Source: Ascoidea rubescens DSM 1968 (Eukaryota > Ascomycota > Saccharomycetes > Ascoideales > Ascoideaceae). From it: a stretch of DNA of 64,000 bases. The stretch is from contig NW_017962919.1 in assembly GCF_001661345.1 (NCBI RefSeq), forward strand, positions 310,001-374,000, given 5' to 3'. The notes beneath the pieces were generated by a model. That model was given only the letters and a program-made list of their open reading frames with translations, ran no database searches and was not told where the DNA came from. The translations under genes were made by a program, and so were the position numbers. Shown one piece after another: positions 1 through 9,323 of the stretch. Positions within the stretch are counted from its first letter, which is position 1. Each line of letters begins with the position of its first letter.

Positions 1-1
1 A

Positions 2-382
2 AACTCAAACTCAAATTCTAGATCCAGATCATTTAATTATAACAATCATAACAACAATAACACCAATAATATTAACAACAACAATATTAGTGATATGAAT
101 TATAATAATCAAGTTGATCGCTCCCGCAGTCGTAATAATTATAACAGAAATGATTATAATAGACCCAATGCTTCTAGGACTGGAAATAGCTATGATGAGC
201 ATTTCAACAATTTTACTGAGAATTTTAATAATGATGATAATCAATTCAACAATCAAAATTTTAATAGACTAAGTAAAAGATACTCATTAAACGATTTTAA
301 TGGAAACCAACATCATGATGAGATGATGGATAACACTGTTATAAGTAATACAAACAAGCGATATTCTTTAAAATACATTTAA
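2..382 (+). CDS. C-terminal part of an Asn-rich hypothetical protein (5' end outside window)
   Basis: The frame is open from base 2 to the TAA at 380-382, so this is the end of a longer gene. About 126 residues are visible. They are very rich in Asn, Ser, Arg, Asp and Tyr, with an Asn run near the window edge and Arg-Ser pairs after it. The short motif KRYSL occurs twice (around residues 87-91 and near the C-terminus), which could be a repeated basic phosphosite, since R-x-S suits basophilic kinases. No folded domain is visible and I do not recognise the family. The internal ATG at 95 is unlikely to be the true start because the composition is continuous upstream of it. Asn-rich disordered tails of this kind are common in yeast regulatory and RNA-binding proteins, but that is only context. 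Confidence 0.6.
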   Translation, partial: NSNSNSRSRSFNYNNHNNNNTNNINNNNISDMNYNNQVDRSRSRNNYNRNDYNRPNASRTGNSYDEHFNNFTENFNNDDNQFNNQNFNRLSKRYSLNDFNGNQHHDEMMDNTVISNTNKRYSLKYI

Positions 383-879
383 AGGCTCTGGTGGAAAACA
401 CGAATTCTATTATTTGCATTTATTTTTAATATTTTTTTCATTTTTTTATTATTAATTGTTAAATTGTTAATTGCTAATTTCATTTCATTTTGTATTTTAC
501 CTGGACATTTCATTTTATGCATAACAGTTAAGTATTTATGTTGTGTTAAATTTTCTTTTCTCATTTATTTTTTTCTACAATTATTTTTTTTTCATTCAAT
601 TAGTTTAAATAAATCCAAGCCATTAAAATAGACAACAAAACTTACAAATAAACATTTGCTTTTTATTTTTATTTTTATTTTTATTTTTAAACTACTTACT
701 TTACAAAATTTTCTATTGTAATTTGAATTATATAAGTAGAATAATGATTATTGGATAGATAACAATATATATGTATATATACAAGAGAAAAAAATGAAGT
801 AATTATGACAAAATAAGAATTAGAGTAGTGATAGGATTTATAATTAAAAAGTGAATAATGTTTTATGAAATTACTCGAT
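383..879. other. Intergenic, AT-rich, between two converging genes
   Basis: About 500 bases between the stop of the Asn-rich gene (plus strand) and the stop of MNP1 (minus strand). It holds T-rich runs and a short (TTTTTA)n stretch at about 661-690, consistent with two converging 3' ends. No gene or RNA is recognised. Confidence 0.5.
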
Positions 880-1513
880 CTATTCCAATGAAATTTTGGC
901 ACCTAAATCTTCTAAAGTCTTTTTCATTTTCTCAGCATCTTCTTTACTTAAATTTTCTTTCAAAATTTTTGGAGCACCTTCAACAAATTTCTTGCTTTCG
1001 ACCAATGAAAGACCTAGTAATGATTTGACTTCTTTAATAATCTTTGGTTTTGCCTTAGTTTCAAAACTTTCTAATTTAACAGAGAAAATAGTCTTCTCCT
1101 CAACTTCTTCCTTTGGAGCAGCAGCTTCTTCATCGGCAGCAGAAGCAGCAGGAGCAGCACCTGCAGCTGGGAATGAAATATCTGGAATGTTTAATTTGGA
1201 TTTTAGTTCATTAATCAAAGATGAAGTTTCCAACAAGGTCAATTTCGAGATCTGATCAACAATTGTTGAAATTTTAGGATCGATAGGTGAGGAAGCTTGG
1301 GTTGAATTCAATCTTACTAAGATTGGAGTTATTCTACAATAATAATAATTGAAAGAAAAAAAAAACAAGAACAAACAATTGAGTTAGCAAGTCATACTCT
1401 CATATTCAATGGTGTAAAGCTGAATTTGGGTAAAGACTGATATCGTTATTGACATACCTTCTTGGGCAAAAACGAACAGCTGTACGGACAGTTTGAAGAG
1501 CAGCAAGTGACAT
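880..1513 (-). CDS. MNP1: Mitochondrial large-subunit ribosomal protein bL12m (L7/L12), spliced
   Basis: Encodes the mitochondrial L7/L12 stalk protein, which recruits translation factors to the mitoribosome. The gene has two exons on the minus strand. Exon 1 is 1513-1458, starting MSLAALQTVRTAVRFCPR. The intron is 1457-1334, with 5' GTATGT, a GCTAAC branch site near 1383-1388, a pyrimidine-rich tract, and TAG at its 3' end. Exon 2 is 1333-880. Splicing joins AG to A to make an Arg codon and gives 169 aa. The N-terminus is a basic, Arg-rich presequence followed by LNSTQASS. Then come the L12 N-terminal dimerisation segment, an Ala/Glu-rich hinge (AAGAAPAASAADEEAAAP), and the conserved C-terminal domain, where the EVKSLLGLSLVESKKFVE region matches the family. 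An unspliced reading would have no ATG and a non-basic start, so the spliced model is preferred. A CACGTG box lies 180 bp upstream. Confidence 0.93.
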
Positions 1514-1977
1514 TTTGAGTAAACGAAATATAAGTGGAAGGAGAACGAGCTGTGTCTGCAATATTATCTGCTGCTGTTGATATATGATCAATGCTCGATG
1601 TGGAGGTTCCTATTATCAAATCGTTTTTTTATTGGATTTGATTTTTTTCAGTTGGACGAAAATTGAAAAAGTGGATTAGAAGCCCGCTTAAACACGTGCA
1701 AAATACCCGTTGCAGTGGTTGGTTTTGAATATGTGTGTTTACGTTTTTGTATGTTTTTGTATGTTTGTGTATGTGTTATGTAATATATTGCGTTAGAATG
1801 CATGTGATCCGTATTGGTGAATCAGCTACATATTTTACTCGATTTGGAAGTGGGTAGGTTTGTTGGAAATTAATGACTTTGCTATAGAAATGAAGATGTG
1901 TAAATAAAGATGCGTAAATGAAGATGTGTAAAAGGAAATGTGTATATATATGGAAATGCAATAGATGAACTAAAAAA
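1514..1977. promoter_or_regulatory. Promoter region of MNP1 with a CACGTG box
   Basis: 460 bases between MNP1 and the LRR gene. A CACGTG E-box is at 1693-1698, about 180 bp before the MNP1 ATG. It is a typical Cbf1/Tye7-type bHLH site; that it works on MNP1 is inference. A GTATGTTTT-like repeat lies at 1735-1775. The rest is AT-rich with no gene. Confidence 0.4.
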
Positions 1978-3240
1978 TTACAATCGTAAGATGTTTTTCT
2001 TCTCTATGATGAATTCAGCATCATGGATGAATTTCGGCAACTTTCCATAAAATTTTCTAGAGAATAAATAGTTTCCACCAAGAGATAGCTGCTTCAAGTT
2101 TTTTAAGCTATCCCAACTGGATATCAAAGAGCAGCTATTTCCGCTGCTGATGCTGATATCTTTATAAGTATCAGAGCTGTTGTGATTTGAAATGTGATTT
2201 TTATCGAGATACAAAACCCTTAGATTTTTCAAATGACTAATGTTTTCCACCTTTGAAATATTGTTGCCACCTAAATCCAAGTATTGCAAGTTTTGGTTAG
2301 AATCCAAGTTTTCAATTTTATTTAAATTGCAACGATATAGTATGAGTTTTTTTAATTTTTTTAAGTTTTGAATATTCTCGATTTTTTTGATGTTTAGATT
2401 GAAGGATAAATCTAGGATTTTCAAGTTTTTGCAGTCATTTAAGTTTTCTATTTGAGATATATTTGAGCATCTTATAACTAGTACTTGAAGCTGAGTTAAG
2501 TTATTTAGATGTTCGATTTTGGATATCTGGTTGTAACCTTTTATGATTAGTTTTTTCAAATGAACTAAACTTTGCAAAGATTTTAAATTGAAATAAACAT
2601 TATTTGAATTTAGTTTAAAATTATTCGAAAGATTCAATGTTTTTAGATTTTTGAAACAAGAGATCTTTTCGATTGAATTGATATTGTTTCTTGATAAGTT
2701 GAGATTTTTGATATTTTTGTTGATTGATACGTTAAATTTATTGTTGTAGTAGCTTATTAGATGATGTAGTTCACTTAAATTTGTGAGATTTAAATTTTCA
2801 AGGGACAAATTTATATTAATGTTAACATTTGCACTTAGATTTAAATTTTTCTGATAATTTAAAACTTGAAAGAAGTCATTTACATCATTTAGAGTATTTA
2901 TGTTGTCTAGATTATTCAACTTGATTAAATTTTTGAAATCTCTAAAGTTGATTTGTAACTTGATTTGCCTGGTAAAAGCATAAATGTAGCTTTTTAAAGT
3001 AGAGAAATCGTTTAAAGTGATTTTGAAGTTATCGATGATTTTAACACTATTTTTCTGATTACTATTATTGCTGTTGTTAAAATCAATGCAAATTTTACTG
3101 AATAATAAAAAATTAGAGTAAAAGGAAACTACCTGGTAGTCAGATAGGGAAAAAATTAATAGGATATCTTTGTGGGTTACAAAGTTATTTAGTATTTGTT
3201 GAATTATTGAGGGAGGAAATTTTAAAAGATTAAAAGTCAT
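1978..3240 (-). CDS. Leucine-rich-repeat protein with F-box-like N-terminus
   Basis: A 420-aa protein. The start ATG (3240-3238) opens a segment with an F-box-like layout (LLKFPPSIIQQILNNFVTH, then a Leu/Ile-rich stretch), but it is too divergent to be sure. From about residue 130 to 400 there are about ten SDS22-type leucine-rich repeats of 22-24 residues, of the form LxxLxxLxLSxNxIxxIENL. Examples are LNLSRNNINSIEKI and LDLGGNNISKVENI. Asn is used heavily. Such proteins usually bind partners through the LRR arc, and with an F-box they act as substrate adaptors of SCF ubiquitin ligases. It resembles the gene at 9324-11402 in repeat type, Asn content and N-terminal layout, so the two are probably paralogues. 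A protein-phosphatase-1 regulator of the SDS22 type is an alternative. CDS reality is near certain; the precise role is unknown. Confidence 0.8.
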   Translation of the reverse strand: MTFNLLKFPPSIIQQILNNFVTHKDILLIFSLSDYQVVSFYSNFLLFSKICIDFNNSNNSNQKNSVKIIDNFKITLNDFSTLKSYIYAFTRQIKLQINFRDFKNLIKLNNLDNINTLNDVNDFFQVLNYQKNLNLSANVNININLSLENLNLTNLSELHHLISYYNNKFNVSINKNIKNLNLSRNNINSIEKISCFKNLKTLNLSNNFKLNSNNVYFNLKSLQSLVHLKKLIIKGYNQISKIEHLNNLTQLQVLVIRCSNISQIENLNDCKNLKILDLSFNLNIKKIENIQNLKKLKKLILYRCNLNKIENLDSNQNLQYLDLGGNNISKVENISHLKNLRVLYLDKNHISNHNSSDTYKDISISSGNSCSLISSWDSLKNLKQLSLGGNYLFSRKFYGKLPKFIHDAEFIIEKKNILRL

Positions 3241-4558
3241 TTTAAGAATAAGGAATTATGAATAAAAAATTATGAATAGTAGTGATGGTGATGGTGATAC
3301 CAGTTGCAAGGATAGCAAGAACAGTAAGAACAGTAAATAATGTAAATAGTAATGATACTTTGTGAAATGAAATATTGTAAAAGTGGTATTATTTGATCAA
3401 ACACTATATATGATTTGGGCAAAAAAGAAAAGTGGAGAAATGGGTTTAATTTATATTAGACCTATTAATGGTTTTATTAGATTATTCAATTTCAATTGAA
3501 ATAAGAAAAGAAAAAGCGAATAAAAAAGGGACTAGAAAGTGGATAATAATCGAATAAGTAGTAGATAGTAAATCATAAAGTAGCAATATAGTAATATGAG
3601 TCAAAACTAATATATATCACAAAGTAAAGATGTATATGATGAAAATTATTGAACAACTTTAACTATTGATATGACTATTTTTTTATCCTTTTTCAGATTA
3701 AATTCAATAGAACTGAATAGAATTTAATAGATATGAACTAAACTATACTGGTAGTGATGTGATTTTGACATTTTAGTTTTGGATCATATTCATTTAAATA
3801 AAAACTAACAAAATTAGATTATATTAGATTATATAATATGATATAATATGATATGATATAATATGATATAATATAATCTAATGGTATATTATATAATAAT
3901 ATATAATATTAAACTACAGGTAACACAAAGCAATATTATTACTTAGACACAAATTGATGATTTGACACATTAGATAAAGATGAAACATGATTTTAATTTG
4001 ATGAATGGAAATAATTTAATGACCTACAGTGAGGAAAAAAAAATGATTGTCGAACTTTTCATCTGAATCGCCTAAAGTGAAAATAAAACAGAAAAGCGTT
4101 GATGATTGGTATAATTAACAAGACAGTGTGAATAAATGACACTTAGTATCTGACATGTTACTTTTCCAATCATTTCCTCGTTATTAAAATGGTTCTTTCT
4201 TTCACCTCATAGATAGATGAGGTGGAAAAGACATCAGATTAATCGGCCGGTGTACTTTATGGGTATATCTGGGTATCGGTTATTCAGCTATCAAGAGCTA
4301 AGGCCAAAGGGTTGGAGAAGAATTCAACAAGTCGTTCTAATTGTAAACAGCTTAAAAGGAAATTGTTATTTATCTTCCATCTTCAACAATATCCTCCTTC
4401 TTCTGTCGCAAGTCCTCTCTTTAAGTGCTTTCTTTAAGTCCCATTTCAGTGACTCAGAAAAAAGGGAGTTTTCAGCAAAAGTGTATTTTGACTCCAGCAC
4501 TATGGATCTAAGCGGGATTTGATTAGTTGTATCTGTAGACCCTTGGAAGATGCATGCT
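3241..4558. other. Long AT-rich intergenic region
   Basis: About 1.3 kb upstream of the LRR gene and before tRNA-Ala. It holds a tandem AT microsatellite of ATATAATATG-like units at about 3820-3910. A near-perfect palindrome at 4203-4224 has arms CACCTCAT/ATGAGGTG around a 6-base loop. Short frames at 4217-4522 show no recognisable protein. No gene is supported. Confidence 0.5.
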
Positions 4559-4631
4559 GGGCGTGTAGCGCAGTTGGTAGCGCGTCTGCTTAGCGTGCAG
4601 AAGGTCTTGGGTTCAATTCCCAACTCGTCCA
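4559..4631 (+). tRNA. tRNA-Ala (anticodon AGC)
   Basis: A 73-nt cloverleaf can be folded by eye. The acceptor stem is GGGCGTG with CTCGTCC, having one G-U pair and one mismatch. The D arm includes AGCGCAGTTGGTAGCGC, which is the A box. The anticodon stem is TCTGC/GCAGA with loop TTAGCGT, giving anticodon AGC. The T arm is TTGGG/CCCAA with loop TTCAATT, which is the B box. The discriminator base is A. There is no intron. A run of five T's (TCTTTTTG) right after the gene fits a Pol III terminator. Confidence 0.95.
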
Positions 4632-6394
4632 TGTCTTTTTGCTTTTGGACCTATTTTACCACAAGTTGATCCTTCTTCTGCTTCAACTTCGCGCCTTGCA
4701 GAACTCACAGAAGAAACCTCACTTTTATGGTTTGGTTATGTTTGGTTTATTCAGAAAATCTACTTACTTTTTATTCTCAAACCTTTTAACCACTTGTTTC
4801 ATTGCGTGCCAGATCTTAAGTTGAAGTTGAATGAAACAACAATAATGTTGGAAATATTGGACCCTTTGCAGTAACGCTCACCGCAGCAGGATAATACCTA
4901 ACAGGCTCAAGAAACAGGATAACCCAAAAATACAGTTGGTTTCTTATTGCAAGTAATGCTTTAAGCAATACAACTAAGTTATTCTTGGAAAGCTCTGAGG
5001 CTATTTTGACTTGGAGAATCTCCAGTTCCTCACTTTGAGATACTTCGATATGGGTTTGATTAATCCGACATCCACTCTGTTTTTAACATGAACATGCTTT
5101 GTTTTTATTTCCCAATTTATTAATTTCTAATCATTTTACCAAACCAATATTTGTTTTTATTTGCTAAATCATGTCTATTAAACTGGTTCCAATGGATCTG
5201 AGGATTTAAAGGCTAATTAATTGAAAATAAAACCGATAATTCTTCAAACAACAGAACATCATATTTTATATTACAACAAAGGACCAAAACACAAGGCATA
5301 ACAACACAAAAAAAAATTTGTTACTTTAATTTATTAAGTCAAAAAAAGATGGATTTTATTGATATCAAAAATACGGATCATATCTAGAATAATATATTAA
5401 ACATCAGATTTTAATATCATAGTGAATTAAGCTAATTTGAATAACATCGGCTTTTGGATTGGAGTTTTAAACTGATTTGTTTCAATTATGTATGTATCAA
5501 AATCAATTCTTTTTTAAAAATTAAACAAATTCCCACTTTTTTTTTACTCAATTATTGAACAAATATTATCTTATTAGTACAATCAAAATTCAATTTTCTC
5601 AAGTAAGAATTGCAGTTTTGAAAACCAATCACTCAGAATCAAGTATTGTTTTATTGCTCAAGCTGATGTATAATAATTGCAACTATTTTTTTTTGGTTCT
5701 TATTTTTTATAAGACGATTAATCTAAACAAAAAAAAATCCATTCTTTGAAAGTCAAAACTGATTTCACAAAACAGGTATTGGAGATAATCGGCCCCTTTG
5801 ATTACCTTTTTGCTTATATTAATTCATATCTTTACCTCAAACCAACTAACCCAATATCCAGAATTGTAATTCACACAAATATTCTTTCAATGTCCTCTGG
5901 AGTTTGTCTTCATCTAAAAAAACATTTTATTCTCAATTTTTTGACATGACTGAATGTATTTGACACTGAATATAATTATTAAATAGAAAATCTGTCTATT
6001 TGTTTACTTAATCAGTTAATAAAAACACGTTACCAAATCAATTTTAGGATGATCTTAAACCAAAAGAAATACAGATACTTAGTCAGTAATAATTAAACCA
6101 ATTATAAATCAATTAATTAATTTTTAAACACCATTACAGCTATTGAAATCTTTAAATATATTCATTGCTATGATAGTTTACCATATTCCTTATAAATCTC
6201 TGAATGTAAAACCATCCTTCATCTTGAAATAAACGTTCTCCACATAAGAAAAATCCACATAAGAGAAACACAAAAAACAAAAAACAGAATACAAAAAATA
6301 AAACATTATTAAAACTGGATACTGCAGAGTTACACTGTAGATCACACACCATTACGTAAGGTTTTATCACGCGTTTAAAGACATGAGCCGCATC
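4632..6394. other. Gene-poor intergenic region after tRNA-Ala
   Basis: About 1.8 kb, AT-rich. The Pol III terminator of tRNA-Ala sits at its left edge and a weak LTR-like relic is at 4846-5070. Frames of 60-70 codons at 5555-5949 are low-complexity and match nothing I recognise. No gene is supported. Confidence 0.4.
4846..5070. mobile_element. Possible old solo LTR (copia/Ty-like), weak
   Basis: A 225-bp block that begins TGTTGGA and ends TCCGACA. These are near-perfect inverted termini of the TG...CA type seen in Ty1/copia LTRs. It lies 215 bp downstream of tRNA-Ala, a common neighbourhood for such insertions. The flanking five bases differ on the two sides, so no target-site duplication survives. 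No internal element or second copy is visible in the window. If real it is an old fossil; chance similarity cannot be excluded. Confidence 0.2.
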
Positions 6395-7108
6395 TCATAC
6401 ATATGTGTATTGAGTACAAACTCTATTGAACAATGCACATCTTAGGCTATCCACTTAACGCAGGTGCTATTCTGTTCACACAGGCTCCTGTTCTCTCCAA
6501 ACTTTATGTTTTTTTTATGTTTTTTTATGTTTTCTACTGCACTTAATTTTTTGTTAATGTATCCACTCTGTGTTTATTTTACATCCAATATTTTCTTCAA
6601 CAATTTGGCCGCTTCTCAATTGCACTCCTTTTTGTTGATATTTCTGCTTGGTTTTCATTTTTGGTTTTTGTTTTCAGTAACACCATTCCCTAATATCAAT
6701 ATCAATAGTGGTTTTGGAAATCTCCTGTTTGCTAACTCCTTGAGACTATTTGGAACAAAAAACAATGCAAATAAACAACAATTCATACTGACATTGGTGC
6801 AATAATTGGAATTACTGCAATTGGTTGTGTGTATTTGCGTTTTAATATTAGATATTTCAACATCAAGTTACTTTTGCAACAGATATTTTCAAATAAATAA
6901 TGTGTTACAGAGATCTAGATCTATTTTTATTTGCAAAACAGCCTAATCTAGACCAAATGTTGAGTAATAATTATTGGTTTTATGTTTTATGTTGCAAATG
7001 TGATGGTGCTAGATTCAAAGCACCAAAGACAGAAGATATATAACTGCTGAGAACCATGGCCAAATAGATTTTATTCATGCTCCATTTGTAAGCACTCGAT
7101 GTAGCAAA
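6395..7108. repeat. Diverged shoulder of the inverted repeat, left copy
   Basis: This stretch aligns in reverse complement with about 32045-32725, but with many substitutions and indels. Shared islands include GGCTATCCACTTAACGCAGG, TTAATGTATCCACTCTGT and GACATTGGTGCAAT. Similarity drops abruptly compared with the adjoining core at 7109. It contains a 113-codon frame (6464-6805) and a related frame in the right copy (minus, 32184-32504), but stops and length differ and no family is recognised. It is most likely an old duplicated intergenic segment. Confidence 0.75.
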
Positions 7109-8596
7109 GTGATTGCCATAAACAACTATCCAGATACAAGATCTGCAAAAGGGAATAGCTCTGGTGTAGTTCTAAATCCGACGTGTTATATATATATGTA
7201 GTTGCAATCAATCAGTCACATCAATCACAGCTAGTGTTATTCTATTTGTTTTTCTTTTTATTGGTTTTGTTTTTATTGTTTCCAGATGGACATGGTTAAA
7301 TAAATTTATTTTATTTATTCATTTATTTATTTATTTATTTATTAAATACGTTTGCAGGAGTGGTATATGGCATTTATGCTGGCTTATTGAAGAAAGAGGA
7401 AAAACTTTCGCCTACAATTCCAGCAAGGCCCAAAATTTTCTCACCAAATGATTAAGACCAGACATGTTGCAAACTTATTGGCGATTTTATTTGATTGATG
7501 GACTTGTGTGGCATCTAAATAGTATAGAATGATATCAGATATATATAATAGCTGCAGTAGCAGAGGATAGAGCACAAGTAGTGGGAGAGATATAATCTGG
7601 TGCAACACTAAATCGGCCAACAAGCCTATCCAATACTATCCAATACTATCCAATACTATCCAATACTATCCAATACTATCCAATGTTATTCAATATTATT
7701 CAATATTATTCAATATTATTCAATATTATTCAATATTATTCAATATTATTCAATATTATTCAACATTTCAAACATCGTTCCAGGCCTATAGAAGCCATAT
7801 ATAGACCATCACTAACTTGTTCATATCATCAAGAGTAATCACTAATAATAACTTCAACAACTGGATAAGCTACGAAACATAATACAGCTCATGTGGAAGT
7901 GGTGCAAAGAATAAACAAAGACAAAGGGATCAGATGAGATGAGATGAGATGAGATGAGATGAGATGAAATGAGATGGCAAGTAATAAATGGTGATCTACA
8001 ATATGAAAGCATAAATGGAATCAAATGGAATCAAATTACAGCTGTCAATCATTAATAAACCTGGGACCCACAACACATACACTAACCAGATATGGCGCCA
8101 GCATAATATTCTGTTTATTCTGCGTATTCTGTATTTTGTGTATTCTGTGCATTCTGTGTATTCTGTGTATTTTGTGGTGCAGTGTTATTAAACAACCAGG
8201 CAGATGCAATGCTCTAGTTTAACCAACAGGCAGAAAATAATCCAGTAGATACACTTTTGGCAAAGATATTGTGACAAGACAAAGAACCAAGACGTGGTGG
8301 TGTGGATCATAGAATAATAATGAGAACACAACAACAATAGATGCAAAATATATGCAAATGAAGTTTACAGTTTCGTTTTGTGTGTGTGTGTGTGTTTGTG
8401 TATGGGTGAGTGAGTTTATTGTTAAAGTGTATTGGTGGTTTTTGACACAACAGTAGGTGGAGGAAGAGCACAGATTGGTAAAGCAGACATGTGAATGAAT
8501 TGGATAACACTGGAAATCGGAAGTGCAGCAATAAAGATGAGCAAATGATCAGTGATGATGGTGGTGTTAAGAAATATATTTACACATGGGAGATTG
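7109..8596. repeat. Inverted repeat core, left arm (1488 bp)
   Basis: The reverse complement of this block is 30557-32044. The sum of paired coordinates is 39153 at both ends and at every internal point checked: the three long frames in the arm and the tandem repeats. So there is no net insertion or deletion, and the sequence stretches compared were identical. The arm carries decamer arrays: CTATCCAATA-like units at about 7627-7685 and ATTATTCAAT-like units at 7685-7760. It also has GATGA/GAGAT pentamers (7936-7976), TTCTGTGTAT-like units (8108-8175) and a GT run near 8378-8400. Even these arrays have the same copy number in both arms, which points to very recent exchange. No solid gene is seen inside; see the exon-like segment at 7358-7455. 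Confidence 0.95.
7358..7455 (+). other. Exon-like coding segment inside the inverted repeat
   Basis: After a TTTGCAG that looks like a 3' splice site, a 32-codon frame runs to TAA at 7453-7455. It starts GVVYGIYAGLLKKEEKLS and ends PKIFSPND. A short glycine-containing hydrophobic stretch followed by charged residues resembles the end of a single-span membrane protein. The GVVYG motif recalls ATP synthase subunit e, but the rest does not fit well. No convincing upstream exon or 5' splice site was found. The right arm has the same segment at 31698-31795 on the minus strand. It may be a relic exon or chance. Confidence 0.25.
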
Positions 8597-9112
8597 AAGA
8601 ATGGCTATTGTTGGTTTGTTGATGTCAGTGCTAAATTTATGTTCCAAATCCGGGAAGTTTTAAATAAACATGATCAATAAGATGACAGAACTGGTTCAAA
8701 GTTCAACAGCACTAAGTGGTATCTCAATTGAATTACAATGTTTTGCAAAAATTTAAAATAATAAGAAATATAAAATGATAAGAGGTGTAAACTCATCACA
8801 AACCTAAATGGGTAGAATTCGATTTTATCGACTGGAATTGAACCAAGAATATGGATATGTTTTTTTGTCCCAATCGGGTGGAAAACAAGAAAATCGGGAT
8901 ACCCGGCCCGGAATGGTTTATAAGCAATCACTAAGCCGAGTGATAATAAAGCCATTTTACCTGAATAAATGATCTCAGTAAACGATTGAAATACTCAAGC
9001 ATAAACGTTACGTAACAATTTTGTATGGTTGTGCTTATTTGGCTTTGCTCATAACCCGTTTGGAAACACAAACGTAACAATAGAGGTGCAAGTTATAGAA
9101 TGCAAAAAGAAA
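8597..9112. other. Intergenic region between the repeat arm and tRNA-His
   Basis: About 500 bases. A 93-codon minus-strand frame (8674-8955) has no recognisable family. No gene is supported. Confidence 0.4.
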
Positions 9113-9184
9113 TGCCGTTCCCAGGAATCGAACCTGGGTTTCTTCGGCCACAACGAAGTGTACTTACCACTATACTAGAACGGC
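9113..9184 (-). tRNA. tRNA-His (anticodon GTG)
   Basis: A 72-nt cloverleaf on the minus strand. The acceptor stem is GCCGTTC with GAACGGC and the discriminator is A73, as in eukaryotic tRNA-His (G-1 is added after transcription). The anticodon stem is CTTCG/CGAAG with loop TTGTGGC, giving GTG. The T arm is CCAGG/CCTGG with loop TTCGATT. There is no intron. On the minus strand the 3' end is followed by TTTCTTTTTG (plus 9103-9112), a Pol III-type T run. Confidence 0.95.
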
Positions 9185-9323
9185 TTCTGATTGTGATCTA
9201 TTACTGCTTTATTTTTACACCTTATGTAATCTCTGGGGTATTTCGCTATTTAAGAACCTTAGAAAATCTGGAAAATTCGAATAATCTGCTATTTGATCTT
9301 GTTCTATTGTTTATAACTGTGCT

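Noticed and set aside
8025-8531. Frames of 65 and 74 codons inside the repeat arm
   Set aside because: Their identity in both arms only reflects the identical DNA. They are Cys/Leu/His-rich translations of simple repeats.
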